Source: Deminuibacter sp966424055
Lineage (GTDB): Bacteria; Bacteroidota; Bacteroidia; Chitinophagales; Chitinophagaceae
DNA: 64,000 nucleotides
Assembly: GCA_966424055.1 (NCBI GenBank)
Contig: CBJLMB010000001.1
Span: 310,001-374,000, forward strand
Reading direction: 5' to 3'
Every line of letters begins with the position of its first letter. Within the stretch, counting starts at the first letter, position 1. Of the stretch, positions 33,957 through 43,718 are shown in pieces. The notes under the pieces were generated by a model. That model was not told the DNA's origin and did not search any database. It saw only the letters and a list, made by a program, of their open reading frames with translations. A program made the translations under genes and the position numbers.

Positions 33957-35342
33957 ATGGACAAACTGAACAACATACAGAAGGTTTATTTCGTAGGGAT
34001 AGGCGGTATCGGTATGAGTGCACTGGCCAGGTATTTCCGTTCAAAAGGTGTAGAGGTAAGCGGTTATGACAGAACACCGACACCTTTAACAGAGGAGCTG
34101 CAGCGCTCCGGTATCCAGGTACATTATGAAGAAAATGTACACCTGGCACCCAAAGATGTAAACCTGGTCGTATACACACCGGCAATACCCGCAGGTAATA
34201 CTGAACTGCAGTATTACAGGGAAAACGGGTATGAAGTGGTAAAACGCAGCGATGTGCTGCAATGGATAACAGAAAGCTCTTTTAATATATGTGTTGGCGG
34301 CACGCATGGTAAAACCACTATCACCACCATGATTGCCCATATCCTGCGGCACAGCGGTTATGGCTGCAATGCGTTTCTGGGAGGCGTGGCAGTGAACTAT
34401 GGTACCAATTTCTGGCCAAGCGACCGTAATGTGGCCGTTGTGGAAGCAGATGAATATGACCGCAGTTTTTTGAAACTGGTACCCGATATCGCGGTGATCA
34501 CCGCAATGGATCCTGATCACCTGGATATTTACGGTACACCTGCCGAAGTGGAAAATGCATTTGTGCAGTTTTCGCAACGCATCAAAAAGAATGGTTGCCT
34601 GGTAAGCAAATATGGATTGAGCAGGGATAAAGAGCTGAAAGCCGATACGCATTTCAGGTATCATCTTGATAATACGGATGCAGATGTATATGCCTCCGGT
34701 ATCCGGGTTGAAAATGGTGCTTACCTGTACAATGTGGTGAGCAGGCACTGGGTAATAAAAGATGTGCTGCTGCATATGGGCGGGCTGCACAATATTGAAA
34801 ACAGTGTTGCTGCTATTGCGGTAGCCAAATACATGGGCATTAACGATGAACAGATCAAAGCGGCTGTTGAAGATTTTGAAGGTGTAAAAAGACGGTTTCA
34901 GTACATACTGAAATCATCAGGTATACATAATAGCGGCGGTGTGGTGCTGATCGATGATTATGCCCATCATCCCGCCGAACTGGAAGCGCTGATCAAGGGG
35001 GTTCGAAGCCTGTATGGTTCGCAAAAATGTACAGTTGTTTTTCAGCCCCACCTGTTCAGCCGTACGAAAGACCTGGCAAAGGAATTTGCCCAAAGCCTTG
35101 ACCTGGCAGATGCGGTAGTGCTGCTGCCCATCTATCCGGCAAGAGAGCTGCCTATGGAAGGGGTAAGCAGTGCACTGGTACTGGAGCAGATGAAGTTGCA
35201 GGATAAACGCATACTGGATAAAAATGCGTTGCTGCAATGGCTGCACACAGAAAAACCAGGGCTGGTGGTAATGGCAGGCGCAGGTGATATTGATGCATTG
35301 GTGCAGCCGGTAAAAGAAATTTTGTTAAGCAACAGCGAATAG
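33957..35342 (+). CDS. murC: UDP-N-acetylmuramate:L-alanine ligase MurC
   Basis: A 461-residue Mur ligase that adds L-Ala to UDP-MurNAc. VYFVGIGGIGMSALARYF (Rossmann start), GGTHGKT at 114-120, VVEADEYDRSFLKL, AMDPDHLDIYG and DDYAHHPAELEALI are the family landmarks and are intact. ftsQ starts 4 bases after its stop, so translation of the two is probably coupled. Confidence 0.97.
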   Translation: MDKLNNIQKVYFVGIGGIGMSALARYFRSKGVEVSGYDRTPTPLTEELQRSGIQVHYEENVHLAPKDVNLVVYTPAIPAGNTELQYYRENGYEVVKRSDVLQWITESSFNICVGGTHGKTTITTMIAHILRHSGYGCNAFLGGVAVNYGTNFWPSDRNVAVVEADEYDRSFLKLVPDIAVITAMDPDHLDIYGTPAEVENAFVQFSQRIKKNGCLVSKYGLSRDKELKADTHFRYHLDNTDADVYASGIRVENGAYLYNVVSRHWVIKDVLLHMGGLHNIENSVAAIAVAKYMGINDEQIKAAVEDFEGVKRRFQYILKSSGIHNSGGVVLIDDYAHHPAELEALIKGVRSLYGSQKCTVVFQPHLFSRTKDLAKEFAQSLDLADAVVLLPIYPARELPMEGVSSALVLEQMKLQDKRILDKNALLQWLHTEKPGLVVMAGAGDIDALVQPVKEILLSNSE

Positions 35343-35346
35343 CCGC

Positions 35347-36384
35347 ATGTGGAAAAAGCGCATACAAACAATAGGATGGTATACACTGGCATTACTGATG
35401 CTGGCGCTGCTGGTAACGGCCATGCAGAAAAAAGACCATGCTGTTTGCAAAGACATCCGGGTAGAGATTGAAGGGGCACAGGATCATGTGTTCGTTGATG
35501 AAAAGGATATACTGAACATACTGAAGCGGAATGGTGCGGCCACAGGCTCTGTACTGGCGGATGTGCCGCTGCGCAGGCTGGAAACGCTGCTGGAAAAAGA
35601 TCCCTGGATCAGGCAGGCCGATTTGTTCTTTGATAATAACCAGGTATTACAGGTGAAAATCCAGGAAAGCGAACCGCTGGCAAGAATATTCACCCTGCAG
35701 GGTAATTCGTTCTACATTGACAGCAGCGGCCAACGGCTGCCGCTGAGCGATAAGCTGTCAGCACGGGTACCGGTGATCACTTCATTCCCGTCTGACAAAA
35801 GCAGGCTGTCTGGACCAGACAGTGCCGTGCTGCAGGATGTAAAGCATATTGCCCGGTTTATCCGGAGCGATTCTTTCTGGATAGCACAGGTAGGGCAAAT
35901 TGATATTACACCGCAACGTACATATGAAATGATCCCTGTGCTGGGAAACCAGGTGGTGAGGTTAGGTGATGCAACAGACCTGGACAAAAAATTCGACCGC
36001 TTGTTCAGCTTTTACAAACAGGTTTGGACAAAAGCCGGTTTTGAAAAATATGAGACCATCGATGTGCAATACAATGGCCAGGTGGTAGCCATACGGAAAG
36101 GAACAGGAAGGCCGCTGATGGATTCTGCCAGGGCTATGCAGATGCTCAGCAGCAGTGTAACAAGGATGAATGCGGCTATTCAGGATTCAGGCAGTAACAG
36201 GGCGGCGATAACACCGTCTTTAACTGTGCAGAGAGATAGTACGGCTGCAGTAAAGCCACCGGTGAAGCGGCCTGTAACAAGGCCGGTAAGCAGAACAGTG
36301 CAGCCCGCGCGAACACCGGGTAAGCAGGTGCTGCACAGCAGAACACAACCCAGGGCGGTAATGCCCAGGAAAGTAAAAAGATAA
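35347..36384 (+). CDS. ftsQ: Cell division protein FtsQ/DivIB
   Basis: A 345-residue bitopic protein: short basic N-terminus, one transmembrane helix at about 9-27 (IGWYTLALLMLALLVTAM), a POTRA domain (IEGAQDHVFVDEKDILNIL) and the FtsQ beta domain through about residue 250. It links early and late division proteins. The last ~55 residues form a Pro/Arg/Lys/Thr-rich tail (VKPPVKRPVTRPVSRTVQPA), unlike the E. coli protein, which is shorter; it is basic and probably disordered and could bind peptidoglycan or acidic polymers in the periplasm. Position and topology support the assignment, since sequence identity in this family is low. Confidence 0.9.
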   Translation: MWKKRIQTIGWYTLALLMLALLVTAMQKKDHAVCKDIRVEIEGAQDHVFVDEKDILNILKRNGAATGSVLADVPLRRLETLLEKDPWIRQADLFFDNNQVLQVKIQESEPLARIFTLQGNSFYIDSSGQRLPLSDKLSARVPVITSFPSDKSRLSGPDSAVLQDVKHIARFIRSDSFWIAQVGQIDITPQRTYEMIPVLGNQVVRLGDATDLDKKFDRLFSFYKQVWTKAGFEKYETIDVQYNGQVVAIRKGTGRPLMDSARAMQMLSSSVTRMNAAIQDSGSNRAAITPSLTVQRDSTAAVKPPVKRPVTRPVSRTVQPARTPGKQVLHSRTQPRAVMPRKVKR

Positions 36385-36459
36385 AATACGAAAAAGATAA
36401 CCTGGGAAATTCATAAACAACAGATTCTATAACACAACAAACAACTAAAACACATATCT

Positions 36460-37839
36460 ATGAACCCGAATGAAGCACCCATCATTGTGGGTCTGGACAT
36501 TGGAACAACGAAAATTGCTGCCATTGCCGGACGAAAAAATGAATACGGCAAGCTGGACATCCTGGGCTTTGGCCGCGCCAACAGCAGCGGCGTACAGCAC
36601 GGGCAGGTATTGAACATTGATCAAACCATCAAAGCCATCCAGCAGGCATTGCTCAACTGTTATGAGAGTAATCCTGACCTCGAAATCAATGAAGTGTATG
36701 TAGGCATTGCCGGTCATCACATTAAAAGCCTGCAAACACGCGGCGACATTGTAAGGCAGGATTCTGAAATTGAAATCCAGCGCTGGGAGATAGAACAGCT
36801 GATAGACAACCAGCGTAAAACATTTATTCCCGCAGGAGATCAGATCATTGATGTGATACCCCAGGACTTTCATGTGGATAATTTCCAGAATATTAAAGAT
36901 CCTGTAGGATATAATGGCGTGAAAGTTGGTGCCAATTTCCACATCATCACCGGCGACAGGAACGCGATACGCAATATCAACCGCGCAGTGGAAAGAAGCG
37001 GGCTGAAAACAAAAGACCTCGTGCTGCAGCCACTGGCTTCGGCTTCTGCAGTAATGGGTGAAGTGGATATGGAAGCAGGTGTGGCTATCCTCGACATCGG
37101 CGGTGGCACTTCTGACCTGGCAGTTTTTTATGAAGGCATCCTGAAGCATACAGCCGTGATCCCTTTTGGTGGTGAAAATATCACCAACGATATCCGTATG
37201 GGACTGGGTGTACTGAAAAGCCAGGCAGAAGCGATGAAAGTGCAGTTTGGCAGCGCGCTGGCCGATGAAGCCAAAGCCAATGCTTTTATTACCATCCCGG
37301 GATTAAAAGGCATGCCTGCCAAAGAGATCAGTGTAAAAAACCTGGCTAATATTATCCAGGCCAGGATGAGCGAAATACTCGATTTTGTAACCTATCACCT
37401 GAAACAGGTAGGGCTCGACAGCCGTGTACTGAACGGTGGTATCATACTCACCGGGGGCGGCTCACAGCTGAAACACCTGATACAGTTAACTGAATATGTT
37501 ACCGGCCTGAATGCACGCATTGGCTATCCCAATGAACATCTTGCCGCCAATCATATCGATGAGCTTAAAAAGCCCATGTATTCAACCTGTATCGGTTTAA
37601 TATTAAAAGGCTATAGTGATTACGAACACAAACGGAAGGAATTTGAAAACCGTTTTGTAAAAGTAGAGGTGCCTGAAAGTTTGCGGAAAGAAGATATACC
37701 CGAAACCGCTGCCAGGGAAACTGCTGTAGCCGAAAGCGTGGATGTTCGGAAAAGAAGAGGCATCAATAGTTTCTGGGACAAGTTTAAAGATGGTATCATC
37801 GACTTGTTCAAAGAAGAGGGTGATCATGAAATGAAGTAA
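36460..37839 (+). CDS. ftsA: Cell division protein FtsA
   Basis: A 459-residue actin-like ATPase that tethers FtsZ to the membrane. Phosphate-1 loop IIVGLDIGTTKIAAIAG, the 1C domain with EVYVGIAGHHIKSL, phosphate-2 AILDIGGGTSDLAVF, adenosine motif GIILTGGGSQLKHL, and a C-terminal amphipathic helix candidate (FWDKFKDGIIDLFKEE) that would bind the membrane. The tail is about 40 residues longer than in E. coli, with an Ala/Glu-rich linker before the helix. It lies between ftsQ and ftsZ, each at a distance of 75 bases. Confidence 0.96.
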   Translation: MNPNEAPIIVGLDIGTTKIAAIAGRKNEYGKLDILGFGRANSSGVQHGQVLNIDQTIKAIQQALLNCYESNPDLEINEVYVGIAGHHIKSLQTRGDIVRQDSEIEIQRWEIEQLIDNQRKTFIPAGDQIIDVIPQDFHVDNFQNIKDPVGYNGVKVGANFHIITGDRNAIRNINRAVERSGLKTKDLVLQPLASASAVMGEVDMEAGVAILDIGGGTSDLAVFYEGILKHTAVIPFGGENITNDIRMGLGVLKSQAEAMKVQFGSALADEAKANAFITIPGLKGMPAKEISVKNLANIIQARMSEILDFVTYHLKQVGLDSRVLNGGIILTGGGSQLKHLIQLTEYVTGLNARIGYPNEHLAANHIDELKKPMYSTCIGLILKGYSDYEHKRKEFENRFVKVEVPESLRKEDIPETAARETAVAESVDVRKRRGINSFWDKFKDGIIDLFKEEGDHEMK

Positions 37840-37914
37840 AATGAAACGGATTTCTTTGACCCTGGCCTGATAAAATCTACTTACTTACTAATCCAAATTA
37901 TAAAATTCGAGACT

Positions 37915-39828
37915 ATGATACACTTTGATCTGCCTAAGCAAAAATCATCTATCATCAAGGTACTTGGTGTGGGTGGCGGAGGAAGCAATGCAGTAAACTA
38001 CATGTATGCGCAGGACATTGAAGGCGTTGACTTCATCATCTGTAATACAGATGCCAAAGCTTTGGAACAAAGCAAGGTGCCCAATAAAATACAGCTCGGC
38101 CCCCATCTTACACAGGGATTGGGTGCCGGTGCCAACCCTTCTGTTGGTAAACAGGCCACAGAAGAATCGCTGGAAGAAATTAAACGCATACTGGAGGTAA
38201 ATACCAAAATGGCATTTATCTGCGCCGGTATGGGTGGTGGAACTGGAACCGGTGGCGCGCCCATCATCGCTAAAATATGCCGCGAACTGGGTATACTCAC
38301 CGTGAGTATTGTAACCACACCATTTGGCTTTGAAGGTCCTCGCAGGCACCAGCAGGCCGAACTGGGTATTAAAGAACTGGAACCATATGTAGATACACTG
38401 CTGGTGATCAGCAATGATAAACTGCGTATGCAGTACGGTAACCTGAAGATGAAGGAAGCCTTTGGCAAAGCAGATAATGTACTGGCAACTGCAGCCAAGT
38501 GTATCACGGATATCATTAACAGCCGCGGTCATATCATTGTTGACTTTGCCGACGTTTGTACGGTGATGAAAAATGGTGGCGTGGCTATCCTGGGCAGCGC
38601 TTCTGTAGAAGGCGAAGACAGGGCACAGCGTGCTATTGAAGAGGCATTGAACTCACCGCTGTTGAATGACAACGATATCCGCGGCGCCAAATGGATACTG
38701 ATCAATATTAACAGTACCGAAGGCGAACACGAGTGCACCATGGATGAGCTGGAGATCATCAATAATCACCTGCGCATCCAGGCCGGCGAAAATACCGATG
38801 TGATCGTAGGCATGGGATACGACAATACACTCGACCGCAAGATCGGCATCACACTTATTGCAACAGGTTTTGAACACAAAGACCCTTTTACAAAAGCTGC
38901 GCAGGTAGTGAAGGAACAACCGGCCAAGGAAGAGAAGATCGTGATGACACTGGGTATTGAAGGAGAAGAAAAAAAACTGTACCAGGCCCAGCAATCACTG
39001 CCTTTTGAAGACAAAGATCCTTTTGCACCCCGCCTCTCAGCTGATGTGCAGGAGCATAAAACCGTATTTGTTTCCAAACCGGTGATAGAAGAAGCCAAAA
39101 TGCCTGAACCTGTACAGGGGCCTGATGGTTCTTTGCATTTCGAGCTGTCAACAGAGATCAGTCATCCTGCACAGCCGGTAAAAGAAGAACCCAAGCCTGC
39201 CGAACCGCAGATGCAGTATGTGGAAAAACCTGTTGCCAGTTCAAACACAGGCAGCACCGGCGGTTTTTTAAGCAAACCGGTGAATATTTATGCTGAACCC
39301 AAACCGGCTCAGCCGCAGATGCAGCAGCCTGTTCAACAACAGGTACAACAACCGGTTCAACAACAGGTACAGCAGCCTGTTCAACCGCAGGTGCAACAGC
39401 CTGTTCAGCAAACGCCCCCTGTACAGCCGGTACAACAGGAAATACCCAAACCGGTAATGAAACCAAAGGAAACAGCGCAGGAAGAAAATATCGAGTTCCA
39501 GCTGGTGATTAAAGATGATGCGGGTAATGCACCGGCAGCGCAACCCATTAGCTCCATGGATATCCAGGATGAAGAGGAAGACCAGAAAAGGCGTGCTGCA
39601 GAGCGTATTCAAAAACTGCGCAATCTTTCTTTTAATATGAATGCAACCGATAATAACAACGAATTTGAATCGGTGCCGGCCTATATCCGCCGCAATATGG
39701 ACCTGTTTGGCAATACACTCACCTCTGTTGAAAATTTCTACAGCAAGTACACAGTGAAAACAGATGAGAACAATGAAACCAAGATCTCTACGATCAATAC
39801 ATTCTTAGACGGGAAAAAGCCTGATTAA
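37915..39828 (+). CDS. ftsZ: Cell division GTPase FtsZ with long repeat-containing linker
   Basis: A 637-residue tubulin homologue, against 383 in E. coli. The GTPase core (1 to about 330) has VGGGGSNAVNYM, the tubulin signature GMGGGTGTGGAPI and the T7 loop region. The C-terminal linker is very long (about 335-585) and acidic/Pro-rich; at about 463-520 it has repeated QQPVQQQV-type units made only of Gln, Pro, Val, with matching DNA repeats at 39322-39430. A PAYIRRN motif at about 588-594 equals the conserved C-terminal peptide that binds FtsA, but 43 more residues follow, ending STINTFLDGKKPD. It polymerises to the Z-ring. Last gene of the dcw cluster, followed by a terminator. Confidence 0.96.
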   Translation: MIHFDLPKQKSSIIKVLGVGGGGSNAVNYMYAQDIEGVDFIICNTDAKALEQSKVPNKIQLGPHLTQGLGAGANPSVGKQATEESLEEIKRILEVNTKMAFICAGMGGGTGTGGAPIIAKICRELGILTVSIVTTPFGFEGPRRHQQAELGIKELEPYVDTLLVISNDKLRMQYGNLKMKEAFGKADNVLATAAKCITDIINSRGHIIVDFADVCTVMKNGGVAILGSASVEGEDRAQRAIEEALNSPLLNDNDIRGAKWILININSTEGEHECTMDELEIINNHLRIQAGENTDVIVGMGYDNTLDRKIGITLIATGFEHKDPFTKAAQVVKEQPAKEEKIVMTLGIEGEEKKLYQAQQSLPFEDKDPFAPRLSADVQEHKTVFVSKPVIEEAKMPEPVQGPDGSLHFELSTEISHPAQPVKEEPKPAEPQMQYVEKPVASSNTGSTGGFLSKPVNIYAEPKPAQPQMQQPVQQQVQQPVQQQVQQPVQPQVQQPVQQTPPVQPVQQEIPKPVMKPKETAQEENIEFQLVIKDDAGNAPAAQPISSMDIQDEEEDQKRRAAERIQKLRNLSFNMNATDNNNEFESVPAYIRRNMDLFGNTLTSVENFYSKYTVKTDENNETKISTINTFLDGKKPD

Positions 39829-39865
39829 TCGGTTCAAAGATCACTTAGTGTTTTTAGTTGTTGTT

Positions 39866-39894
39866 TCCCCCCGGTTTCCCGGGGGGATTTTTTT
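39866..39894 (+). terminator. Rho-independent terminator after ftsZ
   Basis: TCCCCCC (39866-39872) pairs with GGGGGGA (39881-39887) across an 8-base loop and is followed by seven T. It ends the dcw transcript. Confidence 0.88.
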
Positions 39895-40005
39895 GTGTCT
39901 GAACATCCGGAGGGTGATGCCTGGCATAAAAAAAATCAATTCAGTAAAAGGTGCCGTATACGCAGCGCTGCTGCCGTTTTCTTTGAAATGAATAATTAAG
40001 CACCT

Positions 40006-40569
40006 TTAAGGATGTGCAGACACTGCATGAACACCTTCCTCAAATTCTTCCAGCATTTTTTTATTAAATGCATCCAGGTCTTTGGGTGTACGGCTGCTTA
40101 TCAAGCCATTATCCACCACTACTTCTTTATCTACCCAGTTGGCGCCGGCATTCTCCAGGTCGGTACGGAGAGAAGGATAAGAGGTGAGCTGCTTTCCCTT
40201 CACAGCACCTGTTTCTATCAGCAGTTGCGGGCCGTGACAGATAGCCGCCACCGGTTTGCCACTGTCTATAAACTGCCTGGTAAAATTGATGCTGGTTTTA
40301 TTTAAGCGCAGCTGATCAGGATTCAACACGCCACCCGGTAAAACCAGTGCATCATAATCATCTGCCGATGCCTGCTCAACCTGTACATCAACCGGCAGTT
40401 CAATGGACCAGTGGTCCCGGTCCCATGCTTTTACTTTTTCTTTCTGTGGTGAAACAATGTCTACCCTGGCACCTGCCGCTTCCAGCGCTTTCTTCGGGCT
40501 GGTCAGTTCAATTTCTTCAAAGCCATTCTCGGTAAGAATGGCGATCTTTTTACCATTAAGGTTTGCCAT
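40006..40569 (-). CDS. DJ-1/PfpI (type 1 glutamine amidotransferase-like) family protein
   Basis: A 187-residue protein of the PfpI/YhbO branch: KIAILTENGFEEIELTSPKKAL with the conserved Glu at about 18, DYDALVLPGGVLNPDQLR, and the nucleophile elbow AAICHGPQLL with Cys 111 followed by His. Related proteins have been described as proteases, chaperones or deglycases; the actual activity is debated. The frame continues 32 codons further upstream without family sequence, so ATG 40569 is taken. It converges on ftsZ and is transcribed alone. Confidence 0.93.
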   Translation of the reverse strand: MANLNGKKIAILTENGFEEIELTSPKKALEAAGARVDIVSPQKEKVKAWDRDHWSIELPVDVQVEQASADDYDALVLPGGVLNPDQLRLNKTSINFTRQFIDSGKPVAAICHGPQLLIETGAVKGKQLTSYPSLRTDLENAGANWVDKEVVVDNGLISSRTPKDLDAFNKKMLEEFEEGVHAVSAHP

Positions 40570-40825
40570 AGAAAAGAGTTTTAATAAACGATACCTGCAT
40601 AACCCCAAAATCCGGGCCTGTGATAAAAGTCCGGGCCATTGTACAGATAAGCCATGAACATACACTGGTGCTGGTTTGAGGCAACAACCAGCGGTGTTGA
40701 ATACAGGAACGGTTGAGCAAAAAAATCAACACCGGCCACCGTTTTCAAAACAGGGTGTCAAACATGCTTAGAGGTGTACCATACTATTTTGTCAGATGCT
40801 TATTATCTTGCTATAAAAACAAGCT

Positions 40826-41752
40826 ATGGCTACGGTAATGATCGCAGGCGGAACAGGGATGATTGGTAGCAGGTTGGCACAACTGCTCAGGGATTTGCAG
40901 TATGATATCATCCTGCTCAGCAGACAGCCGCATGCCATACAAGCCAATGGCATCCGGTATGCCCGCTGGGATATTGCTGCCGGTACCATCGACCAGCAGG
41001 CATTATCCCAGGCTGATTATATTATCCACCTGGCAGGTGCCAATGTGGGGGAGAAACGCTGGAGCAAAGCAAGAAAAAAAGAAATTTTAGACAGCCGTGT
41101 ACAAAGCTGCGCTTTACTGGCCAGGGCGTTGCAACAGCAACCACACCAGGTAAAAGCCGTTATTGCAGCTGCTGCCATCGGCTGGTATGGCAGGGATACC
41201 ATGTTAAGCAGGCAGCAGGGGTTTCTTGAAACAGATGCGCCTGCCACCGATTTTCTGGGTGATACCTGCAGGCAATGGGAAGCTGCTGCCGATTTGATTG
41301 CTGCCACCGGTGTTCGTTTGATAAAACTGCGCACCGGTATTGTGCTCAGTAATGAAGGTGGTGCATTTCCCCGCTTTAAACAGCCTGTAAAAACAGGTGT
41401 GGTACCGGTGCTTGGCTCCGGCGAACAGGTGATCAGCTGGATACATATAGATGATCTCTGCCGCATGTATATATATTGCATCGGGCAGGCACAGCTGAAT
41501 GGTGTATACAATGCTGTGGCACCTGCACCCGTGTCAAACAAACAGCTGATGATGCAGCTGGCAACCAGGATGCGCGGTAAAAATTTTATACCGGTTCATG
41601 TACCGTCTTTTATACTGAAGATGATGCTGGGCGAAATGAGCATCGAAGTGCTGAAAAGCGCCACTGTATCGGCAGAAAAAATAAGGCAAAGCGGTTTCCG
41701 TTTTACCTATCCTTCATTTGAAGCCGCATTGTCTCAATTGCTGGGTAAATAA
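40826..41752 (+). CDS. TIGR01777-family NAD-dependent epimerase-like protein (YfcH-like)
   Basis: A 308-residue extended short-chain dehydrogenase: nucleotide-binding VMIAGGTGMIGSRLAQLL, YIIHLAGANVGEKRWSKARK, the strand AAAAIGWYGRD and a C-terminal DUF1731-like domain (KNFIPVHVPSFILKMMLGEMS). The usual Tyr-x-x-x-Lys catalytic pair is not clear, as in other members; in plants the family gives the division and cell-shape protein SulA/GC1, in bacteria its substrate is unknown. The 256-base gap upstream has a CGGTGTTGA..TCAACACCG inverted repeat (about 40692-40735) and no clear promoter. Confidence 0.92.
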   Translation: MATVMIAGGTGMIGSRLAQLLRDLQYDIILLSRQPHAIQANGIRYARWDIAAGTIDQQALSQADYIIHLAGANVGEKRWSKARKKEILDSRVQSCALLARALQQQPHQVKAVIAAAAIGWYGRDTMLSRQQGFLETDAPATDFLGDTCRQWEAAADLIAATGVRLIKLRTGIVLSNEGGAFPRFKQPVKTGVVPVLGSGEQVISWIHIDDLCRMYIYCIGQAQLNGVYNAVAPAPVSNKQLMMQLATRMRGKNFIPVHVPSFILKMMLGEMSIEVLKSATVSAEKIRQSGFRFTYPSFEAALSQLLGK

Positions 41753-41772
41753 AAAACAGGGGGAGTGCCTGT

Positions 41773-42561
41773 CTATAAGTCCTGCGTTTCAAATTTCTTT
41801 TTGCAGATCACGAAATAAGCCGCCAGGTAAATTGCAGCGGTAATGCCCAGTGCAATGGGAGACGGCCTGTGCACATACTGGTTAACAATATTTCTGAAAA
41901 AGGGAAATGGTATCAGGCTGTCTGTAGATTCAAGCGGGAGAAAATAACCGGCAGGATGTGCATATTTATTCAGTATACCCGCCAGCATATTTTCGAGCAC
42001 CACCGCGTACACGAAAAAAAGGCCAATAGCAATACCCGACCGTTTCAGCAATAAGCCGAACAATAAAGCAGCGCTGGTATAGCTGAGTGCCTGCACAAAA
42101 AAATAACCGATGTACCCCAACCCATGAAAACTGAAACTACTTTCGCCTTCCGCCAGTCCGAAGCATATGGCGATAAAAAAAACGATCAGTGTAGATGCAA
42201 GGGCGATGATAGACACCAGCAGCATTTTTACCCCGATGAACTGCCACCTGCTCCAGCCGTCGATAATATTTTGCCGGTGTGTTTTAAAAGAATATTCATT
42301 GGTGATGGAAGTGATGATAAGCAGCCCCGGTATAAACAATAAAAAGCCGCTCATATAGCTGACCGTTTGCCATACTTCAGGAAACTGGAAAGGTGGTGTA
42401 CCTATCAAAGCCGCTGCCATAGGGTCTTTGGGCCGGTTGCTTTGTATCTGGTAGGCGATATAATTAACACCGAAAATGCTTACCACGAACAGGATGGCGA
42501 GTATCCAGAACGTACGGTAGTTTTTTATTTTCAGCCATTCTGTTTTAAGCAGTGGTATCAT
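41773..42561 (-). CDS. ABC-2 type transporter permease
   Basis: A 262-residue membrane protein with about six transmembrane helices: WILAILFVVSIFGVNYIAYQ near the start, FLLFIPGLLIITSITNEYSFKTHRQNIIDG (the typical ABC-2 cytoplasmic motif), then further helices and a short cytosolic end. It overlaps its ATPase gene by 4 bases, so the two are translationally coupled and form one exporter. Its substrate is unknown; pairs like this often carry peptides, lantibiotics or serve in resistance. Confidence 0.9.
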   Translation of the reverse strand: MIPLLKTEWLKIKNYRTFWILAILFVVSIFGVNYIAYQIQSNRPKDPMAAALIGTPPFQFPEVWQTVSYMSGFLLFIPGLLIITSITNEYSFKTHRQNIIDGWSRWQFIGVKMLLVSIIALASTLIVFFIAICFGLAEGESSFSFHGLGYIGYFFVQALSYTSAALLFGLLLKRSGIAIGLFFVYAVVLENMLAGILNKYAHPAGYFLPLESTDSLIPFPFFRNIVNQYVHRPSPIALGITAAIYLAAYFVICKKKFETQDL

Positions 42562-43457
42562 GCCTGTTGATTGGTTAGTTCAAAGAATTTTGTTTCCAGA
42601 CTTTTCTTCTTCAGCTGCAGGTGATTGAGTACAACACCCTGCGAAAAACAAAACTGGTTGATTTTTTCAAGGTCTGCAGTGCCGTTGGGATACAATAGTT
42701 GCAGGTGATGCTCTGCCCGCTTCAGGGTTGAATAACCGTTCAGCTGGCGAACCACGGTTTCGAGGCGGGTGATATCAGCTGCACTGATTTCAACAATATC
42801 TTCATTCACCAGTACCTCATCCACATGACCAGCGGCCAGCAGTTGTCCTCTTTTCAGTATGGCAACATGGGTACAAACTTTCTCCACTTCATCCAGCAGG
42901 TGGCTGGCCATAATAATGGTTTTGCCTTCTGTAGCCAGCTGTTTGATCAGTTCCCTTATTTCTGCAATACCTACGGGGTCGAGGCCGTTGGTGGGTTCAT
43001 CAAATACCAATACATCGGGGTTGCCCAGCAAGCAGGCTGCAATGGCCAGTCTTTGTTTCATACCGAGTGAATAGGTACTGAACTTGCTGTGCCGGCGTTC
43101 GTGGAGGTTTACTTTTCGTAAAACGCTGTCGATATCTTCCTGTCCTCTTCCTTTTATACTGGCTGTTATTTCGAGGTTTTTCTCGCCTGACAGGTAATGA
43201 TAAAAATTGGGTGTTTCCAGCAAAGTGCCTATCTGCCGGCGCAGGCTGGCGCTGGGTGGTTGCTCAAACAGCTGTAAATGGCCCGCCGAAGGGCGCAGTA
43301 CATCCATCACAATGCCCAGCATCGTGGTTTTGCCGCTGCCATTGGGGCCCAGTATCCCGAAAACAGCTCCCGCCGGAACAGAAAAGGATACATCGTTCAA
43401 GGCCTGTATACTGCCATACGATTTGCTGATATGTTCCAGGGTTAAAACCGGTTTCAT
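42558..43457 (-). CDS. ABC transporter ATP-binding protein
   Basis: A 299-residue nucleotide-binding subunit: Walker A GILGPNGSGKTT, Q-loop region LLETPNFYHYLSG, signature YSLGMKQRLAIA (the Ser-Gly of LSGGQ is changed to SLGMKQ, as is common in ABC-2 exporters), Walker B DVLVFDEPTNGLDP and switch His ASHLLDEV. The C-terminal ~75 residues form the extra domain of BcrA/CcmA-like proteins. It is the first gene of a two-gene operon with the permease downstream. Confidence 0.95.
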   Translation of the reverse strand: MKPVLTLEHISKSYGSIQALNDVSFSVPAGAVFGILGPNGSGKTTMLGIVMDVLRPSAGHLQLFEQPPSASLRRQIGTLLETPNFYHYLSGEKNLEITASIKGRGQEDIDSVLRKVNLHERRHSKFSTYSLGMKQRLAIAACLLGNPDVLVFDEPTNGLDPVGIAEIRELIKQLATEGKTIIMASHLLDEVEKVCTHVAILKRGQLLAAGHVDEVLVNEDIVEISAADITRLETVVRQLNGYSTLKRAEHHLQLLYPNGTADLEKINQFCFSQGVVLNHLQLKKKSLETKFFELTNQQA

Positions 43458-43718
43458 AATGGGATAAGGTAAATTTTACCGGAAGATACACAAATAGCCC
43501 GGAGAAAGCTTACCGCCTGTATTTTCAATACCACCGCTTATTGATGAAATGGGGTGAATGGCTGCCGCTGAAAGCTGGCGGATAAAGATTGCCGGCAGTG
43601 CAGGCTTATTATTTATAACCTGCCTGTACTGTGGTTGGGGCAAGTGACTAAAACGCTGCTGGCCAAACAGCAGGCTGTTGCGTGACTATTGCAAACAACG
43701 GTTACCAATGAGGTATTG

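Noticed and set aside
36460..37839. Reading the gaps around ftsA as hidden small genes
   Set aside because: The 75-base gaps on either side contain stops in all frames and no start with a plausible product.
39268..39612. Leu/Asn/Arg repeat protein antisense to ftsZ
   Set aside because: It is the complement of the Gln/Pro/Val repeat linker; the apparent repeats come from the DNA repeats of ftsZ.
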